Assembly: GCA_905221605.1 (NCBI GenBank)
Contig: CAJNDS010002531.1
Coordinates: 1 to 64,000, forward strand
DNA: 64,000 bases
From: Symbiodinium natans
Lineage: Eukaryota > Sar > Dinophyceae > Suessiales > Symbiodiniaceae
Reading direction: 5' to 3'
Part shown: positions 50,237-58,215 of the stretch, one piece after another
Numbering within the stretch: the first letter of the stretch is position 1
Layout of the letters: each line of letters starts with the position of its first letter
Translations under genes and position numbers: made by a program
Notes under the pieces: generated by a model
Database searches by the model: none
What the model was told of the DNA's origin: nothing
What the model saw: only the letters and a program-made list of their open reading frames with translations

Positions 50237-50356
50237 ATACTGGAGTCTGAAGAGGTTCAGGACAGGGTCGTTGACGAAGTCATCCGACTCGCATGACATC
50301 ACCTGAATAACCTCGGTCACAGGCAAGCTACCACAGGAGCCCTGAAGCAAACAAGG
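50237..50356 (+). CDS. Candidate exon pair; second exon duplicated at 43991
   Basis: ACATCCCCAG| ILESEEVQDRVVDE (50237-50278) with donor |GTCATCC. After 44 nt, CGGTCACAG| opens ASYHRSPEANK (50323-50356) with donor |GTTTAGGG. Phases agree (0). The second exon and its acceptor repeat the exon at 43991. Confidence 0.6.
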
Positions 50357-50880
50357 GTTTAGGGCCTAGGGAACCCCAGAAGCATCCCCAGCCTTCGCCC
50401 CAGAACCTAAAATCCGTGAGGCTTTGAAAGGTCTTTGGGTTTAGGGCTTTAGGCTTTAGGGTTCAGAGGCAGAGAGAGAGGGAGAGAGAGAGAGAGAGAC
50501 CCTAAACACCTCAACCCTGAACCCTAAATCCTAAAGACTATACTTAGTAGCTCAGTAGAGAACCTGCAACCTTTTGAGGTATACAAAAACCTACCATGAG
50601 AGAAAGGTTAAGTGCAAATTTGTGGGCTAAGGGTTGAGGGTTCGGGGTTTGTAGTAAGGTTTCGGGTGCAGGAATTGAGGGTAAATAGGCTTTATCGGGT
50701 TTGTAGGAATTTGGCGTTTATAGGGTTTGTAGGGTTACAGAACCCTAAACCCTAAACCCTAAACCCTAAACCCTAAACCCTAAACCCTAAACCCTAAACC
50801 CTAAACCCTAAACCCTAAACCCTAAACCCTAAGCCCTGCATCGATAATGGCAGCTCTAGCCCTGCGAGTCGCCTCCGCAG
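50357..50880. other. Intron-like stretch
   Basis: Unique DNA, (GA)n at 50471-50499, drifted units, and a pure C-strand array 50737-50829 running toward the next acceptor. No exon supported. Confidence 0.5.
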
Positions 50881-50908
50881 GAAAGACTGGCGCTTTGTGA
50901 ACTGGAAG
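50881..50908 (+). CDS. Candidate short exon
   Basis: GCCTCCGCAG| KDWRFVNWK |GTCCCCC. The frame stays open further (VPLLTYLFS) to a TAG next to |GTTTAGG. Confidence 0.5.
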
Positions 50909-51120
50909 GTCCCCCTTTTGACGTACCTGTTTTCATAGGGTTTAGGTTTTAGGGTTTAGGGTTTAGGGTAGTATTCGGGTTTCGGCTGGGTTTAGGGATT
51001 ATCTGTTTTTAATAGTCGGGTTTATGTTGAGGTTTTTTGAGTAGTGAGTTTGGCAACTAGGGGGAATTAGGGCACGAGAGGTACCTTACGCCTAAGACCC
51101 GGTAATGGGAATGGAGGCTT

Positions 51121-51301
51121 TGCTTGGAGGTTCAGGGTACTTAGTAACCCATGATAAGTGTAGTTATAACCCACATATAAGCCCCTTAAGTACCCTGATA
51201 GGGTGGTAATTGGGTCATAAGTACAAATATCATTCCCCAAACCCTAAACCTTAAACCCCAGGGTTATAATTGGGGTACTAAGTACCACGAACCTCCAAGT
51301 A
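51121..51301. mobile_element. Family 2 inverted-repeat element carrying a telomere-type insert
   Basis: Complete ends TGCTTGGAGGTTCAGGG and GTACCACGAACC...TCCAAGTA. At 51235-51260 the interior is interrupted by CCCCAAACCCTAAACC and TTAAACCCC units that are absent from the copies at 29139 and 39781. Confidence 0.75.
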
Positions 51302-51426
51302 AGGTTCAAGGAACGGTCGCAGGGTTGGATTTTCAGGAGGATGGGGTGGTGGGGGGGATGGGCAGTGTGCACAGCTGCGGCCGTTGCGCCTGGGACATGA
51401 TTTAGGGTTTAGGGTTTAGGGTTTAG

Positions 51427-51460
51427 GGCTCCACGCTGCATGCACTTTACACGAAAGGCC
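51427..51460 (+). CDS. Candidate exon with telomeric acceptor and GTATGT donor
   Basis: The array GGGTTTAG| ends and GSTLHALYTKG begins. The donor |GTATGT is a classical strong 5' splice site. Confidence 0.6.
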
Positions 51461-51637
51461 GTATGTAAACTCCTGCATGCCAATTACCTCCTGACCCGGA
51501 AATTTACACCCCGTGAGTAGTTAGAAGGCGATAGCCGGATGATCTGGCCATTGTGTTTATAAACTTATATGGTTTAGGGTTTAGGGCTTAGGTTCAAAAG
51601 CGTTTCAGGTAAAGCAACTCCTGCATTTTGGCTGAAG

Positions 51638-52938
51638 TTGAGGACTCTGGGTAGAACTTGTAGCGGTCACCTAGCTACGGCTGCAGGTATAGCTTGTCGG
51701 CCGCTGCAGGACGCAGTGGCGCTGACACTCATGGCTTTGGAGCTTGAGTACCGAGGGACCTTCATCGACGTGCAGGAGGACCCCTTTGAGGTGCCTTCTA
51801 AGCCCGAAAGCCCTAAACCCTAAACCCTAAACCCTAAATCCTAAACCCTAAACCCTAAACCCTAAACCCTAAATCCTAAACCCTAAACCCTAAACCCTAA
51901 ACCCCCTTTGAGGTGACAGGCTCCATCGTGCGCTCCGCCAGCGCTCCTTCCCTGCGCGTGAGGACGCTGGAGTGCGCGGCCCAGGTTGAGGAGAGAGAGC
52001 TGAAAGGCTATGTGGCTTAGTAGCCCAGTGGTACCCTTTACCCTTTTTTTGGGTGATGGGTTTAGGGTTTAGGGTTTAGGGTTTAGGGTTTAGGGTTTAG
52101 GGTTTAGAGTTTAGGGTTAACCAACCCAAAAGAGGGTGCCCTTATATAATATGGTTGCTGGGCTACCAAGGTGGAGAACTTGTGCCACAGCGCGGCCGAG
52201 CTGTCGGAAGAGATCAGCCAAAGGGGCACCAAGAGCAACGCAGCAGTGCCGACCACTACAGAAGCCTGGTAGCCCAATGGTACCCTTTTTCCCTTTGCTT
52301 TTGGTTAACTGGCTCCCTTGTAAAAGTAACCAAGCAAAAAAAAAAGAAGGGTACCCTTATCAGAATATGGTTACTGGGCTACGAAGGAAGAGGTTCAGCC
52401 GGTTCCTGAAGCGATGAGAGGCTTGGCATCCCAGGGCGATTGCAGTCCTCTGCCTCGCGTTCCTGACGTTCGTCCCTTCAGCGAAGGGAGCGTGGGGCAT
52501 CCCGAGGTGTGCCGCCGACCATGCGTGTACTTCAACAGGGGGTTCTGTCAGAGTGGTGCCGCTTGCACGTACTGCCATTGCCAGCATGCTGACCGCGATC
52601 CCAAGCCGGACAAGAAGCAGCGCACCACACTGGACGAGATCGCCCAGGCCCAGCTCCTTACATTGGTGTTGCACTTCCTGCGCCAGCGTGCCGAGGCGAC
52701 CGGTATTGCGGACAAGGCAGCAGGCGTTCTCGCCATCCTGGAGCAGGAGCGGCGCTTCTGGCGTGGAGAATCAGAGTTTGCTGAATCAGCCATGGACAGC
52801 AAAGCTCGCAAGCTCGGCAAAGTGATGGCGAGGATGTCCTTCGGAGCCCTACTCAGCCTTGCCTCACACCGACTGGACCGCGACGAGTTCCAACGTAACC
52901 TCAGCCAGGAGATGGAAGTGCTGCGTCAGTCTGTCTGA
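51638..52938 (+). CDS. CCCH zinc-finger protein gene, four 3' exons
   Basis: Exons are 51638-51790, 51913-52011, 52171-52260 and 52387-52938, all joined in phase 0. They read LRTLGRTCSGHLATAAG...MALELEYRGTFIDVQEDPFE; VTGSIVRSASAPSLRV then RTLECAAQVEERELKGY; VENLCHSAAELSEEIS then QRGTKSNAAVPTTT; and EEVQPVPEAMRGLASQ onward to the stop at 52938. The last exon has C-X7-C-X5-C-X3-H at 52522-52578 (Cys codons 52522, 52546, 52564; His 52576), a CCCH-type RNA-binding finger, then KPDKKQR and a helical C-terminus. Many dinoflagellate proteins have this arrangement. Intron 1 holds CCCTAAA repeats between 13-bp direct repeats. Introns 2 and 3 are family 5 elements. Intron 3 has GA at its 5' end. A role in RNA binding is inferred from the finger only. 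Confidence 0.75.
51791..51912 (+). repeat. 122-nt candidate intron of CCCTAAA units between 13-bp direct repeats
   Basis: CCCCTTTGAGGTG occurs at the left boundary (51781-51793) and again at the right (51903-51915). The insert starts |GTGCCTTC, is mostly CCCTAAA with two CCCTAAAT changes, and ends CTTTGAG|. Removing insert plus one repeat joins PFE to VTGSIV in frame. Confidence 0.7.
52012..52174. mobile_element. Family 5 introner with GTGG target duplication and telomere array inside
   Basis: The element 52016-52170 has ends CTTAGTAGCCCAGTGG and GTTGCTGGGCTACCAAG (inverted repeats), flanked by GTGG at 52012-52015 and 52171-52174. As an intron it runs GTGG...CCAAG, a GT-AG intron, and its removal joins ELKGY to VENLC in frame. 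About eight TTTAGGG units (52059-52116) sit in its middle. Confidence 0.8.
52261..52390. mobile_element. Family 5 introner with GAAG target duplication
   Basis: The element 52265-52386 has ends CCTGGTAGCCCAATGG and GGTTACTGGGCTACGAAG, flanked by GAAG at 52261-52264 and 52387-52390. Removing it with one GAAG joins VPTTT to EEVQPV in frame. The implied intron begins GA and ends AG, a non-canonical type reported in dinoflagellates. No telomere units inside. Confidence 0.8.
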
Positions 52939-53051
52939 GCTCCTCGGGGTTTTCGAGCAATACCGGTTCGGAGCCCTACTCAGCCTTGCCTCACACCAGG
53001 AGATGGAAGTGCCGCATCAGGCTGTCTCAGCTCCTCGGGATTTTCGAGCAT
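52839..53051. repeat. Partial tandem duplication of the zinc-finger gene's 3' end
   Basis: The segment 52840-52960 (TTCGGAGCCCTACTCAGC ... CTCCTCGGGGTTTTCGAGCA) recurs at 52965-53050 with an internal deletion of about 36 bp. The second copy lies after the stop codon and is probably 3' UTR. Confidence 0.7.
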
Positions 53052-53384
53052 GCAGCTTTCTGCATGCATGCGACGCACGTCCTTAAATTCAGAAGGTGCT
53101 GCATTGCTCAAGGAAGCATCAGCTGTTCCATTTTCTAGCACAGACTCCGTACACTGGAGGACGTAGTGGCGAGTGGAGGCTCTCAAGAGATTTAATGTCC
53201 AAAACCCGAGTTCAACTGCCATGGAACCTCGGTAGGTAGGAATGGTGTAGAGGATGGGGTGGGTTTAGGGTTTAGGGTGTTCAAGGAAAGAGCCCGCGAG
53301 CTGCTCCATGCCTGGCATGCGACGGATTTGTTGTCAGGCTTGCGTGTCTGCCGCTGGCAAGGTCACCACGTGCAGACACTCAGG

Positions 53385-53543
53385 GGCTTACGACAATAGG
53401 GGTACCCTTTTTGGGGGGACCCCATTAAAGATTCTATTCTATGTGGGGGGTATAAACGGAGTAACCCTAACTTGGGAGATGCCCAAATTGTCAAATATTA
53501 GGATCCCCTCATCATAAGGGTTCTAACATGTAAACCCCCACAT
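53385..53543. mobile_element. Family 3 inverted-repeat element, long copy
   Basis: GGGGCTTACGACAATAGGGG at the left and CTAACATGTAAACCCCCAC at the right. The middle carries extra AT-rich sequence absent from shorter copies. Confidence 0.55.
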
Positions 53544-53554
53544 TGTGCCAGACT

Positions 53555-53656
53555 CTGGGATGCTCCCCACTAGCAGTCCCTAGTAGGGATGAAAGACCCC
53601 CCCCCCTTTTAGAATCCCGATTAAGGACTCTTAGTATACGGGGGAGCATGCCAAAG
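53555..53656. mobile_element. Inverted-repeat element family 1, copy
   Basis: CTGGGATGCTCCCCACTAGC at the left pairs with CTTAGTATACGGGGGAGCAT at the right, with the inner AGTCCCTAGTAGGGAT and ATCCCGATTAAGGACT. Confidence 0.7.
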
Positions 53657-54034
53657 CAGACCCTAAACCCTAAACCCTAAACCCTACACCCTCGTTTCGT
53701 AAACCCCCCCCACGTTGTGCAACATGCGGACACCCACATGGTGAGAGCATGCGAGTACCGTGACCATCGTGTTGAGAGGCCCCATCCTGCGCGGGAGCGG
53801 CTCTAAGCCAAGTTGCTGGCCTGATAGTATCCGGTTTAGGGTTTAGGGTGTAGGGTGTAGGGTTTAGGGTTTAGGGTTTAGGGTTTAGAGAACTGTGAAG
53901 CTGGTTGTGTGAGCCTGACTTTCCCGGCAGCTGTGCAGACCTGCTTGTAAAAGGTTTTAGGATTTCGGGTTTAGTGCTTAGGCTTGTATCCTGTTGTCCC
54001 GAACTTCTTGTGCTTGAAATCAGCTGCTTTGCAG

Positions 54035-54181
54035 GCCCTCCTTCCGCAAGATTATGATATCGCAGGAACCGATGCTCCTACGACCCCGGTCCGTCTCTTT
54101 CGAGAACCCTTTTCGAATCCTGAACCCCTTACAAACGCTCCAGAAAACCCTACCTTAATTTTTCTAAACGCCTCGGGCTGA
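54035..54181 (+). CDS. Candidate terminal exon
   Basis: CTGCTTTGCAG| opens 48 codons, ALLPQDYDIAGTDAPTTPV, RLFREPFSNPEPLTNAP, ENPTLIFLNASG, then TGA. The frame is long and natural. A donor |GTCCGTC after TTP is the alternative. No family recognised. Confidence 0.55.
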   Translation, partial: ALLPQDYDIAGTDAPTTPVRLFREPFSNPEPLTNAPENPTLIFLNASG

Positions 54182-54817
54182 ATTAGGGGTGGGGGAGTTT
54201 CGTTTCCTGGCTTTTGGGGGCCGTCCCATGGCTTGTGCGACAGGGCTTCCGGGCTTGGAGTAGTCAGCAACAGCATCCAGGAACCACGGCTCCGTGTCCC
54301 TGGCGCCCAGGTCATACTTGTTATTTGGTCCTGTTTAACTTGTGGCTACGTGCTCTTTTGGGATTGGCATCTAGAGAGGTAGGCCATGAGGCCACGCGGT
54401 TGATGGGTTGGTTCTTTTCTTTCGTCAGAGCACATGCCTGTTCCTCCCCAGTTCTGAGGAGAACTCTTCCGGCCAACATGTCCTAAGCTGGACACACGAT
54501 AGGCTGGCACAGAGAGGACACAGAGAAGCTTTTTGATGTCTTTAATTGGGCCACGCGGCAGCTGACATCTCACATGCAGTTGGCTGCGTGCGTCGAAAAG
54601 ACGGCACTTTTCCAAGCCAGGCTGTGGCGACCCTGGACAGTACAAGCTAGGCCTCAGGGTTTCGAGTTTAGGGCTAGAGTGCGTCTCAAGTCCAGCATCT
54701 AGTGCAGGAGCCTACTTGAAAAAAGCATCTCAGTCCCCTTGTAATCCCTATGTTAGGCCATATAAGCTACTCAGCATACTACTCAGCACACCAATTCCCT
54801 AAACCCTATAAACCCAG
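54182..54817. other. Unique stretch without supported exon
   Basis: Open frames exist on both strands (plus 54214-54486, minus 54315-54052) but lack splice context or recognisable domains. No telomere arrays, unusually for this region. Confidence 0.4.
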
Positions 54818-57518
54818 ATTGCGTCGAGCCATGCGCCCACAGCTGGCTTCTTTCGACCTTCCTGCCGATTCGACAGTCTTGTGGGTTGCTGTTAAGAGCT
54901 GTTCGGGACTTGTCAGAATAAGCTACCGCTATATGGATGGCTTAGGCCACCCTAAACCCTAAACCCTAAGCCACATAGTAGAGCGGATGCAGCAGTTGTC
55001 AGCAGGTCAAGGAACAGCTTGCTTCATTTTGCGCATGAGGAGCTCTGTAAGCAGAGCTCACAATAAACTCCGGGACTCTTCCGACAGCCAGCATGGGCTG
55101 TGGGTTGCAGCCCGAGTTCACAAATGCCAACCCGAAATGTTCGGCAGCAACTGGCAGCAACTCATCGGATGTGCCAGGCGCATACCCAGCAGCCCTCCCG
55201 TTTCAAGTTGGTGCCCCTCCCCGACAGGCAGTCTCCAATCGCTGGTTTCTCACTTTCTTTCCTTGAGGCTAAGACCCTTCAAGCCCCCAAACCCCAAACC
55301 CCAAACCCCAAACCCCAAACCCCAAACCCCAAACCCCAAACCCTAAACCCTAAACCCTAAACCCTAAACCCTAAACCCTAAACCCCCCAGCAAGGTATGA
55401 AGTGCCAACCCCACAAGCCCCTGTGGAAGGCGCCGGGCCTGTGCCAACGATGCGAAGCCGTGCCGCTGGGTGCGCCGAAGGTGGGCTTAGGGTTTAGGGT
55501 TTAGGGTTTAGGGTTTAGGGTTTAGGGTTTAGGGTTTAGGGTTTAGGGTTTAGGGTTTAGGGTTTAGGGTGGAGGGTTTAGGGTTTAGGGCAGGCCATGC
55601 CGGCTAAGGTCCTCTATTGCTTGCTTGTGCCAGTGGCGCGGAACAATCCGCGTGGGTGGGAAGTTGGTTGAATCAACCTGAAGGTAAGGCTGTCCTTCAG
55701 CCTGATCAAAAAAGACATTCTCACAGAGCGGGGCCTCCAAGCGTTGCAAGGTGATCGGCGACTTTGTTACCCACTCTAGGGACATAGGACCAATGCACAC
55801 GAATATTTGTATGTGTAAGCTTCTGCCACATTGCATTCAATTTACGTACAAGATCCTCCCTGTGTAGGCGAATGCAACCAGCAAAAGCTTCACAATGTTC
55901 ATACAGTCCCCCTGCATAACTACTTCTTCAATTTGCCCCTGCCTGGCATGTTCGAGCGGTTTGTCCAGAGTTGCCTCCGCAGCGTGAATTTCGGCGAACA
56001 TTGAATCAGGGCACGGTTCCAAGGGAATGGCAATGGTATCAAGAATGACGGGAACAGGTCCAGGTGACCGGGCTATTTCTGAGGAGGCAGATGCTACATG
56101 TGTAGGCAGTTCGCCACCAGAGATGAACAATGCCGTGCGTGCTTGCGTCTGTGCAAGGGAAAGGAACTGATTTACGACAATGAGTTTGGAGCACAACCTG
56201 TTTACTGTGGGTGTATCCTGGCAAAACTGTCCAGCGGACACTGTTGCGGTGATACACAGCATGATCCCATGTTGTGAATGCGAGGGTTTGCAAATCCTGC
56301 GTCCCTGCAGATGTCGGGCAAAGCCCTAGGTCGATTCCTGATAGAGTCCTTTGTGTAGCCTAAGGAATAGAGGACCACAAGAAGAGCAGCTCTTGTAACT
56401 GTACAACTAGTAATCCAGTGCTCACTCGTATTAGTGCCGTCCACAGAGGATACAGAGGCTACAAATATAGTCCTTCTAATGTTCAGGCGGTTGCGCGGCA
56501 CTTTGCAATCTCTCTGTCAGGCTGCATTGTATGGAGTCAGTCTTCCTAATAAGACGGACAATCGCTTTTGTGCTGCGCTGCTAGCTTGGATAGCAACTAT
56601 TCGCAGATATGTTATGGAAGAACAGTGTACCTGGCATCCCGGATGGGCTGAAAACCAAACAGAGGAAAGCACCTCGCCAGAGTTCCAAAGATTGCATCTA
56701 ACCTTTGGAACGCTATCCCGAGAACCCTCTTGCCCAAAACGTTGCCCATTTGGTGGATAGATACGGAGCGGCAGAAGCCATGCTGTAGGGATGGCGGCCT
56801 CAAGATCGAAGTAAGGCATCCACTCTCCAGCCTCATTAGGGCAAGTGCTCAGGGAGTAACGTTATCTCCAAAAGAAGCGACCTACGGGGATGTACTCGCT
56901 GTACTGGAATTAAAATTACAAGTTTCGCGAAGAGAAATAAAGTGAAGAAAGGGCCTTATGCATGAACCACCTATTGAATGAAGTTATCCCTGTCTTACCA
57001 ATAGACTTATTATACGGGCTAGCGAATAATCCATGGGCCCGTTATAAATGAATTGCAAAGAACTGTCCGGGCTAGAATTACATTATTAATCTTACAATCC
57101 CGTCCTAAAGACCAAATGTTTAGATTATAAATTTGTTAGCGCATAAATGCACGTGTATGAACGAATTAGTGTAATTATACAGGCCTTTTTATCAATACTG
57201 TGTTTCGGCCCTTTAATGAACATACGAACGCCATGCATTATAAGGATATGAACGAATTCCATTAAAAAAAGCAAATTAGAAGATGTGAACGACACAGATA
57301 AAAAGAGAAGAGAGAAAAATGAATCATATTTTGTGCTAAAGTATGTATAAAAGAGAGGTTTAGGGTTTAGGGTTTAGGGCTTAGGGCCCTAAACCCCATA
57401 ACCCTAAACCCTATGAACCCCTTCTGCATGTTTGGGATTGAGGGGGTTACGGGGTCATGCCAGGGCCTGTTCCAGAGCCAAAACTGCAGCGAGCTGGCGC
57501 GGTGCTCAAGAATTTCTG
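54818..57518 (+). CDS. Five-exon gene model spanning a transposon-filled intron
   Basis: Exons are 54818-54880 (IASSHAPTAGFFRPSC, RFDSL), 54993-55046 (QLSAGQGTACFILRMRSS, donor GTAAGC), 55088-55244 (PAWAVGCSPSSQMPTR, NVRQQLAATHRMCQAH, TQQPSRFKLVPLPDRQ), 55391-55480 (RYEVPTPQAPVEGAGP, VPTMRSRAAGCAE) and 57476-57518 (PKLQRAGAVLKNF). All four junctions agree in phase (0, 0, 1, 1) with AG acceptors and GT donors. Intron 55245-55390 is mostly CCCCAAA and CCCTAAA. Intron 55481-57475 starts at a pure G-strand array and contains a decayed minus-strand element and AT-rich DNA. The last junction is the weakest. Proline/glutamine-rich, no domain recognised. Confidence 0.6.
55585..56836 (-). pseudogene. 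Frame-broken retroelement remnant with RNase-H-like piece
   Basis: Minus-strand frames 56262-55837 and 55836-55585 look coding. The first contains DSMFAEIHAAEATLDK and EEVVMQGDCMNIVKLLL, resembling the Glu helix and the GD(S/C) strand of the RNase-H-like domain found in some non-LTR elements. Further minus-strand pieces at 56819-56517 (YFDLEAAIPTAW, PKVRCNLWNSGE) may be a reverse-transcriptase tail. A plus-strand frame (56730-56945, CRDGGLKIEVRHPLSSLI) overlaps, so the strand is not certain there. Too decayed to name. Confidence 0.4.
56930..57357. other. AT-rich insert of unknown origin
   Basis: About 430 bp with much higher A+T than the rest, multiple stops in all frames, and motifs such as AACGAATTAGTGTAATTA and ATAAAAAGAGAAGAGAG. 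It ends sharply at a TTTAGGG array. It could be organellar DNA or the tail of the adjacent element. Confidence 0.5.
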
Positions 57519-57573
57519 GTGCGTTTTAGGGTTTAGGGTTTCGGGTTTAGGGTTTAGGGTTGATTTCATACTC

Positions 57574-57717
57574 TCGGTAGCCGTAATACCCTTGTTACCC
57601 CCCCCATTTTTGTTGGTTCAAGGTTCCCTGACAAAGTAACCAACCCCCAATGATAACATGGTTACCCTAACCCAAAAAATCCTACTCTCATGATAGCATG
57701 ATTCCTGGGCTACTAAG
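57574..57717. mobile_element. Family 5 inverted-repeat element, third copy
   Basis: CGGTAGCCGTAATACCC at the left, a central GTTGGTTCAAGGTTCCC and CAAAGTAACCAACC, and GATTCCTGGGCTACTAAG at the right. It lies in the intron after exon 57476-57518. Confidence 0.65.
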
Positions 57718-57978
57718 TACTCGATCAGCTGCAGCTAACCCTAAACCCTAAACCCTATACCCTAAACCCTAAACCCTAAAGGCTCTCTGCGCCATTCTTA
57801 CGTCTGGAGCCTTTAGGGGCTGTAGGACTCTGGGCTTCAGGGTTCAGACAGAGGAGGGGGTATGGGGTTTATGGGGTTTATGGGGTTTAGGGTTCAGGGT
57901 TTAGGGTTTAGGGTTTAGGGTTTAGGGTTTAGGGTTTAGGGTTTAGGGTTTAGGACTTGAAAGCCCATACTGAGGCAG

Positions 57979-58056
57979 CTTGGCTGCACAAGAACAAGGC
58001 CACACACGAGGCCGCGGGCATTCGGCCGAAGCCCCCCATGGAGTTTGGCATTGTGG
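57979..58056 (+). CDS. Candidate exon
   Basis: ACTGAGGCAG| WLHKNKATHEAAGIRP then KPPMEFGIV, donor |GTTTAGGG. A second frame (LAAQEQGHTRGRG) is open and fits the preceding exon's phase, so the frame is unresolved. Confidence 0.6.
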
Positions 58057-58196
58057 GTTTAGGGTTTAGGGTTCAGGGTTCAGGACGGGTTTAGGGCTTG
58101 GGGTTTGTGGTTTGGGGTTTAGGGTAAGGCCAGCCCCCAAAGGGTCAGGGCCTCAAGTGGGCTGCGATCGAGGGTTTAGGGTTTAGGGGGTTTAGG

Positions 58197-58215
58197 GTAG
58201 CCATTTTGGCTCAAG
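58197..58215 (+). other. Dinoflagellate spliced-leader relic
   Basis: GTAGCCATTTTGGCTCAAG is identical to the last 19 bases of the published 22-nt dinoflagellate spliced leader (DCCGTAGCCATTTTGGCTCAAG). It directly follows TTTAGGG units and precedes a 5'-UTR-like stretch and ORF. It marks a trans-spliced mRNA that was copied back into DNA. Confidence 0.9.

Larger units (their letters stand above)
53052..54034. other. 3' flank with family 3 and family 1 elements, no exon
   Basis: Unique DNA to 53240, short G-strand units, a family 3-like element at 53385-53543, the family 1 hairpin 53555-53656, C-strand units 53659-53692 and G-strand units 53834-53888. Confidence 0.5.

Noticed and set aside
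51710-51790. Glutathione S-transferase N-terminus (ALELEYRGTFIDVQEDPFE)
   Set aside because: The similarity is limited to a loose pattern. The following exons (Ser-rich, then CCCH finger) do not continue a transferase fold.
53984-54486. Overlapping plus- and minus-strand ORFs at 54.0-54.5 kb as separate genes
   Set aside because: Only the plus-strand piece 54035-54181 has a good acceptor. The others lack context and domains.
58197-58215. A functional spliced-leader RNA gene
   Set aside because: The leader is followed by mRNA-like sequence and an ORF, not by a GT donor and Sm-type site, so it is a retroposed mRNA 5' end.
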